Assembly (NCBI RefSeq): GCF_031143425.1
Contig: NC_090440.1
Coordinates: 336,787,844 to 336,851,843 of the forward strand
DNA: 64,000 bases
Direction: 5' to 3'
Source: Pleurodeles waltl
Taxonomy: Eukaryota > Chordata > Amphibia > Caudata > Salamandridae
In this document: piece by piece, positions 58,269 to 64,000 of the stretch
How positions within the stretch are numbered: the first letter of the stretch is position 1
Layout of the letters: each line of letters opens with the position of its first letter
Position numbers and translations under genes: made by a program
Notes under the pieces: generated by a model
Database searches by the model: none
Told to the model about the DNA's origin: nothing
Seen by the model: only the letters and a program-made list of their open reading frames with translations

Positions 58269-59135
58269 TTACTTTTTCCACTCCTCCTAAACCAATTTAT
58301 GGAAGGCGCTGGATACTAAAATGGTGACATTTATTTTTCCCACTCCAATCTAATCCAATTTGGGGTAAGGTGTGGACACTAAAGGGGTAACATTTATTAT
58401 TGCCAGCCCAATCCAAGGGCCTGATTACATGTTTGGCAGTCCATGCTCCGCCATGGCGGCAGTTCAACCGCCTTCAGCTTGGTGATATTACGATGCAAGA
58501 GGGCCCATTGAGAAAAGACTGCCACAGTCCCTCCGGTACCGCCAGGAAAGGCAACTGCTGCAGTGACGAGGCAGGCCAAACAGGCCGACAGAGAGATGCA
58601 CACCTCCAACATGACCTTAGCGGTCCAATTACCATGTCCCAGCAGGCAGAAAGGGAGAGTACAAAGGAAGCAACTCCCCTGCAGGCAGTGTTACATATCC
58701 TGTGCCGCCATGGAGCCCATCACACACATCCTGCCTCTGCTCATCGAAGGAGCCCAAAATCCACACCACCGTGGATGCAACCAATGGCAAGAACACACCC
58801 CTACCTGTGCAATAAAGTTCAGCAACAGATAGTCCCACCATCATCCACATGATAGGGAGCTCACGCTATTGGCACCAAGTACACATGTCATTGTGTCCTG
58901 GGTCACAGTCATTCACAAAGAATGACAAAGACAAAGCTATTAAATGCCCCCTTTGGGCAGGTCACAGGCACTGCACCTCCACACTTCACAAAAACACACA
59001 TCTGCTCATTCCAGTGTGAGGGACAGTGAAGTGTACAGAACATTAAATGACACCTTCACAGTGTACACATGCCATGGACTGTTGTCACATTTAAGATGCA
59101 TATGTATGGATGTGTCATAGAACACAAATACTCCT

Positions 59136-61395
59136 TGTAGGAAAGTAGCTTTCTTCTAGCATGGTTACCCCCATTTTTGGCCTGTGTGTCAGTGTTTGTC
59201 AGTGTGTTTTTACTGTCTCACTGGGATTCTGCTAGTCAGGACCCCAGTGCTCATAGGTTGTGACCTATATGTCAGTGTGTTTTACTGTGTTGAGAGTATG
59301 CTTGACTGTGTCACTGGAGTTCTGCTAACCAGAACTCCAGTGCTTCTGCTCTCTCTGTTTACCAAATTTGCCACTATAGTTTAGTGATTCCATATTCCAA
59401 TTCAGATTGGCACACTTGACCCCCCCCGTATGTCCCTTGTTTATGGTACCTAGGTACCCAGGGCATTGGGGTTCCAGGAGATCCTTATGGGCTGCAGCAT
59501 TTCTTTTGCCACCCATAAGGAGCTCATACAAAGACTCCTTCAGGACTGACACTGCACCCTGAGTGAAATAGTGCACACACAATTTCACAGCCATTTTCAC
59601 TGAACCAGGTAACTTATAAGTCACCTATATGTCTAACCTTTAGGTACTGAAGGCTAGGTGCAAAGTTACTATGTGTGATGGCACCCTTGTACTAGCAAAG
59701 GTGCCCCCACGTTGTCCAGGACCAATTTCCCAGACTTCATGAGTGTGGGGATACCATTATAAGCGTGAACTACATGTATGTCAATATATATATGTAGCTT
59801 CACAATGGTAACTCCGAATATGGCCATGTGAGGTGTCTAAGATTGTGAGATTGAACCCCCAATGCAAATCTGGTATTGGAGGGACAATTCCATGCACCCT
59901 AGGGGCTCCACCATGGACCTCCAGTACTGCCAAACCAGCTCTCTGAGGTTTCCGCTGCAGCCCCAGCTGCTGCCACCTCACAGACAGGTTTCTGCCCTCC
60001 TGGGGATTGAGCAGCTCAATCCCTGGAAGGCAGAACAATGAATTTCCTTTACGAGAGGGGTGTTACAATCTCTTCCATTGGAAATAGGTTTTACAGGCAT
60101 GGGAAGGGTAGCATTCCAGAGCCTCTGGAAATGCTTTGAAGGGTACAAACAGTGCCCTCCCTGCATAATCCAGTCTACACCAGTTCAGGGACCTCCAGTT
60201 TCTGCTCTGACATAAAACTGGACAGTGGAAAGGGGAGTGAACACCCCAGGGGTGTTGCCCAGAGCTCCTCCAGGGTGTCCCTGGCGCTAGCCATCTTGCA
60301 TTCCAAGGTGGGGACCCTCTGGGAGCATCTGAGTGGCCAGTGCCAGCAGGTGACATCAGAGACTCCTCCTGATAGGCGCATACCTGGGTAGGTAGTCAAT
60401 CCCTCTCTCAGGGCTATTTAGGCTCTCTCCTCTAAGTGTTTCCTCAGATTCGGTTTGCAAGACTCCACAAGAACTCCTTTGCATCCCCTGCTTCATCTTC
60501 TGACTCTCGAATCAACGGCAGACTGCTCCAGGAACCACTGTAACTGCAGCAAAGTATTGAGAAAGGCTACTTGATACTTGCAACTTCAGTTCCAGTTAGC
60601 AACTGCAATCGTTTCCATGTTGTGCACACTCTGAGGGCTGCCTGTCTTCATTCTGCACCAGAAGGACCGAAGGAATTTCCCGTGGAGTGACGGAGTCACT
60701 TCCCTGCTTCAGCAGGCACCTCTCTGCGATGATGACCAGTACTCTGGGACTCCTCTCCTGTTGACGAGCATGAGCCCTGGAACACAGGAGGTAGACTGAA
60801 GTGATCCTGACTGTCCAAAGGCCCAGCTGTCCAAATTAGGTGGAGGTAAGGGCTTGCCTTTCCGTGCCAGACAGTACCCCTGTGCATCCCGTCTTCTGCA
60901 GCTCCTTGGGCTTCTGTGCACTACTTCCAAAAGTCCTTCATGCATGGTGTAGCTCAGATCCCCAGCACTCTATCCTGCGACACACAGCTCCCTGAGTTGT
61001 TCTCCAGCAGCGTGGGATCCATTTGTGTAGTGCTGCGGTGACCGTACTTTTCAACTCCTTTGTCCCATTGTCCTGGGAGTTCTGTGGGTGCTGCCGGGAC
61101 TTCTGAGGGCTCTCTAAAGTGCTGAGAGCCCCCTCTGTCTCCCCAGTCAGAGTCTAGACTCCCAGGTCCATCCTGGGCCCGGGCAGTGCCTCTTTGATGC
61201 AAACATTTTCTTGCATGAACCAAGGCTTGTTGGCAAAATCCAGTGACGAAAACAGCCTGCATCCAACGACTCAACATGGGACATCTCTTGCACCAAGCAG
61301 GAGACCTCAGATGTCTTCTTTGGGGCATTTCTATACTTTTCTTCTAACCGGAGAATCCACTTTTGCACCTTCATCCAGGTTGGCAGGCCTGCGAT
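59136..61395 (-). repeat. Long LTR, inverted, partial copy of the 35531-38519 family
   Basis: It starts TGTAGGAAAGTAGC, the reverse complement of the 3' terminus at 38519. It continues with matching blocks, for example GGTAACTCCGAATATGGCCA (about 59808), the reverse of 37840-37870. The far end is not the expected terminus and no TSD is seen, so it is truncated or rearranged near 61395, where the host Harbinger sequence resumes. Confidence 0.7.
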
Positions 61396-61494
61396 GGACT
61401 CACACATCACCCACATTGCAACACAACAGAAGGTCAATGGGATGCTCAATATTTTGAGACAAATATATAATGTTCATAATGCAAACACATGTCA

Positions 61495-61740
61495 CCCTCA
61501 CGTGGCACACATACCGTGGACTGTTGTCAAATTGAAGACGCATATGTATGGATGTGTCATAGAACTCAAATACTCCCCAGAAACAACCCTGCAAGGGACC
61601 CACATTGCACACATGTCATGGACTGTTGTCAGATTGAAGACGCATATGTATGGATGTGTCACGGAACACAAACACTCCTCCCACGAAGCAGCCCTGCAAG
61701 GGGCCCACACATCACCTGCATTGCATTACAATGGAAGGTC
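61495..61740 (+). repeat. ~115-bp tandem duplication inside family-B copy 2
   Basis: Two adjacent blocks carry ATGGACTGTTGTCA-type sequence, then GAAGACGCATATGTATGGAT and CCCTGCAAGG. A third, partial copy precedes the LTR at about 59070-59130, so the array existed before that insertion. The 25146 copy has a single equivalent. Confidence 0.7.
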
Positions 61741-62539
61741 AATGGGATGCACAATCTTTTGAGAGAAAAATATCTAAAGTTCAGAATACAAACAATACCT
61801 GCACAATAGGGTTGACAGCAACAGGAGCACACATGGAAGGATGCTCACCTGGAACACATTATACTTAGCACATACCACTAAAACAACATTTGCACAGGAA
61901 CTGACCCTTCATGTATCTCAGGGACAAGCAATAGTAGATATAAGTGACATGTCTATCTGCATAATGTGTAAGTGCAACTCAAGAAAGCACATACAACAGC
62001 AACAGCATGGCCATATATCTAGACGACACAAGGTCAGCCAAATGTAAAGGAAGGTATTGCAATTGAACACCCTTCATGTGTGGACAAAGAAAACTCTAGT
62101 TTCCACACATGAGACAAATGTGCAATCCATATCAAGGGGACACGTTTAACACTATACATGCTGACATTGGCCAACACAAGATGAAATACCATAGCAAAAG
62201 AAAACAATGCAATGACACCCCAATTGGAATAACAAACACATACCCATACAGTGTACATCCACCTTTGTATTCGGTGACAACTGCACTGCCCACAAAGTCA
62301 GATATTGTAAACAATAGCAAATTGATCAGCAATATAACACACACAACTGTAGGCACACAACGCAAGTTACTCAGGAACAACGTAAAGGTAGAAAAGTAAT
62401 TGCAGGATAAATGTGTACCAAACAAAACAACAACTTGGGTTTATTGAAGTAAAATGATTAAGAACAAAGGCCATTGGCCAGTCCACATCAGTTCATGCAC
62501 ATTACTGTGCCCACGCTTGACTCCACTCACTGCCGAAGG

Positions 62540-64000
62540 AAGGGGCATCAAGTGGGCAGGCAGGCACCTAAGACATCCTTGGGTGGGACGGGGTCGGATT
62601 TGGGATAGGTTGGTTTGGTTTTGGTAGGGGGGTATTTTTCTTTGGGGAGATGGGCTTCTTCTTTGAGGGGAGGGGTATGGGTGCTCGAAGGAGGAGCAGA
62701 TATGGCGGGGGGACTTGGATGTGGAAGGGATAGGATGCGATATGGGTGGGGGCCCCTTGGGTTTGGGAGGAAGTTTGAAGGTAAGAGGGGAAAGGGTAAG
62801 CTTAAAAAGGAAACTCTCTTTGGGAAAATGGGTTGGGTCATCAGAAAGGGTTGGGGATATGTGGTTGAGGGAGTGGTGGACATGTTTGTGGGTGTAGATG
62901 CCTTTGGTGTGTGTCTGTTTGAGATATGCTTGTGTTTGGGGGTGGCTGTTACGTGTGTGATTGTGGGCATTTGCATGTCTTTGGGGCTGGGAGTTGGAGG
63001 TGCTGGTTGATGTGGGAGTGGTGGATGTGTGTATTTCTTTTGGGGTGGTGGTTGTGATAGATTTGTCTGTGTGGGTATGGGTGGTGTCTGCGGGTATGGT
63101 TGATGTTCTGGATGTGTCTGTGAATGTTGTGCTGGTGTCTGGGGTATGGTGTCAGAGGTGTGTGGGTCTGTGAGTTGTGAGATGTTGTCTGGCTGTATGG
63201 TGTTATGGTTACATTCTCACTTGCTGCTGTGATGATGTCTGTGGGTATGCTGGATGTGGTGTGTGGGCCAGTGGTGGTGGTGGGGGTGTCTGTTGAAGTG
63301 GTGGCTGATGTGGTGTCTGTGGGTGAATGTTGCGTGCCTGCATGCCTGTGTATCTTGTGGTTATTGTGTTGATGTGTGCTGCTTGTGTGTGTTAAGGTGG
63401 GTACTTGCAGATGTGTCTGTGTGCTTGGGACAAGCCAGGGAATAGGGAATTGGGAATTGGGAAGAGGGAGGTGGAGAGGGAGGAATGTGAGAGGTTGCTG
63501 ACTGCCCTCAGAGAGGAGGCCAGAGCCTGGAAATATTTCTGTAGGCCAGACATGTCACTATAAATGACTTTCAGGAAAGCATTGGTCTGCTGAGGTTGGC
63601 TTGCCAACCCCTGGGTGGCATTCACAATGACTGTCTGCCTCACAGAGATACTCCTCAGGAGGTCAATAGCCTCTTCACTCGGGGCAGCAGGGGTAATAGT
63701 GGCTGGGGCTGACATGTCTGGGGCAAAGGAAATGTCCACCTTCTTGGGTGAGTGGGCACCGTCAACTGGGTGGGGATCAACAGAGAGTGTGGCGCTAGAT
63801 CTGGAAGTGGCAGACAAGAATGGTACAAGAGCAGGTCCTGATGGGTCTGTCATCACTAGGGAGTGGCCACTCAAGGTAGAATTTGATGATGACAAGGTTG
63901 ATTGTGTCTCCTCCGTGGCACTCCCCTCGCCCCCTGGGCCACTCGGTCCCTCCTTGTCATTGGTGTTATGACTGGAAGCACTACGGCCAGATGCTTCCCC
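62540..64000 (-). pseudogene. Myb/SANT-like protein 2 of family B, C-terminal exon, runs off window
   Basis: On the minus strand the frame is open from the window edge to about 63392. A Ser-rich N-terminal stretch is followed by a block PSEEAIDLLRSISVRQTVIV with QTNAFLKVIYS after it. This corresponds to the conserved exon-3 block of Myb/SANT-like gene 2 at about 6405 and 48960. Downstream (62548-63390) the minus strand is Thr/Pro/His-rich, as in the other copies, but needs frame changes. The Myb domain itself would lie beyond the window. Whether the gene is intact upstream cannot be judged. Confidence 0.7.

Larger units (their letters stand above)
55910..58416 (+). repeat. ~63-bp minisatellite, diverged and interrupted
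   Basis: The unit reads about AATTTGGGGAAGGTGTTGGA then CACTAAAGGGGTGACATTTA and CTATTCCCACTCCAATCTAA. Units vary by substitutions and small indels. Arrays lie at about 55910-56531, 57135-57220, 57600-57828 and 58272-58416. They are separated by a MITE at 56532, an AT-rich block with a TA microsatellite (57220-57600) and a MITE at 57829. Confidence 0.85.
58417..64000 (+). mobile_element. Family-B Harbinger-like element, copy 2, runs off the window
   Basis: It starts GGGCCTGATTACATGTTTGG inside a minisatellite unit. It aligns with 25146-29130, but lacks the solo LTR and the 1014-bp MITE found there and instead carries an inverted long LTR (59136-61395). Toward the window end it encodes, on the minus strand, part of a Myb/SANT-like gene 2 protein, so in gene orientation this is the element's 3' end. 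The other terminus and the transposase, if present, lie beyond 64000. Confidence 0.65.

Overview
The window looks like intergenic DNA from a very large, repeat-rich vertebrate genome. A urodele amphibian (newt or salamander) is the best guess. This rests on the mix of a chromodomain Ty3/gypsy element, large Harbinger DNA transposons with many derivative MITEs, an L1/Tx1-type LINE, long non-coding LTRs and a piggyBac-like element. The species is an inference. I see no host gene, rRNA, tRNA or CRISPR array. Every recognisable coding region belongs to a transposable element, and every one I traced in detail is broken.

Layout. (1) 1-15806: a chromovirus-type gypsy retrotransposon. Its 5' LTR is cut by the window edge and its 3' LTR is about 1.64 kb. 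It is split by an 8657-bp Harbinger element in gag (1017-9673, TSD TTA) and a 617-bp MITE beside the integrase catalytic Glu (12790-13406). (2) 15807-25145: LTR fragments, a minus-strand gypsy gag-protease-RT relic containing a MITE, and plain AT-rich DNA. (3) 25146-33366: a second, diverged Harbinger family ('family B') carrying a solo LTR (26164-27580, TSD AACTG) and a 1014-bp hairpin-rich MITE (27899-28912, TSD TAA), followed by a dead LINE. (4) 33367-43020: a 155-bp MITE, a 2989-bp solo LTR (TSD GTGAC), a 2329-bp piggyBac-like non-autonomous element (TSD TTAA) and microsatellites. (5) 43021-53385: an LTR interrupted by a second copy of the first Harbinger element (43504-51984). (6) 53386-58416: AT-rich DNA and a roughly 63-bp minisatellite used as a landing site by two MITEs; a third MITE lies just upstream in the AT-rich part. 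(7) 58417-64000: another family-B Harbinger that runs off the window, interrupted by an inverted copy of the long LTR.

How the genes work together. The large Harbinger carries three genes: a spliced Myb/SANT-like protein (Myb1, +), a HARBI1-type DDE transposase (-), and a second, unrelated Myb/SANT-like protein (Myb2, +) with a long Ser/Thr/Pro-rich, repeat-containing tail. The transposase and Myb2 are head to head; Myb1 and the transposase are tail to tail. By analogy with known PIF/Harbinger systems, the Myb-like protein binds subterminal DNA and helps the transposase. The many GGCGGT/ACCGCC motifs in the termini and MITEs are candidate targets. The most unusual structure is a set of MITEs built almost wholly from consecutive near-perfect hairpins.
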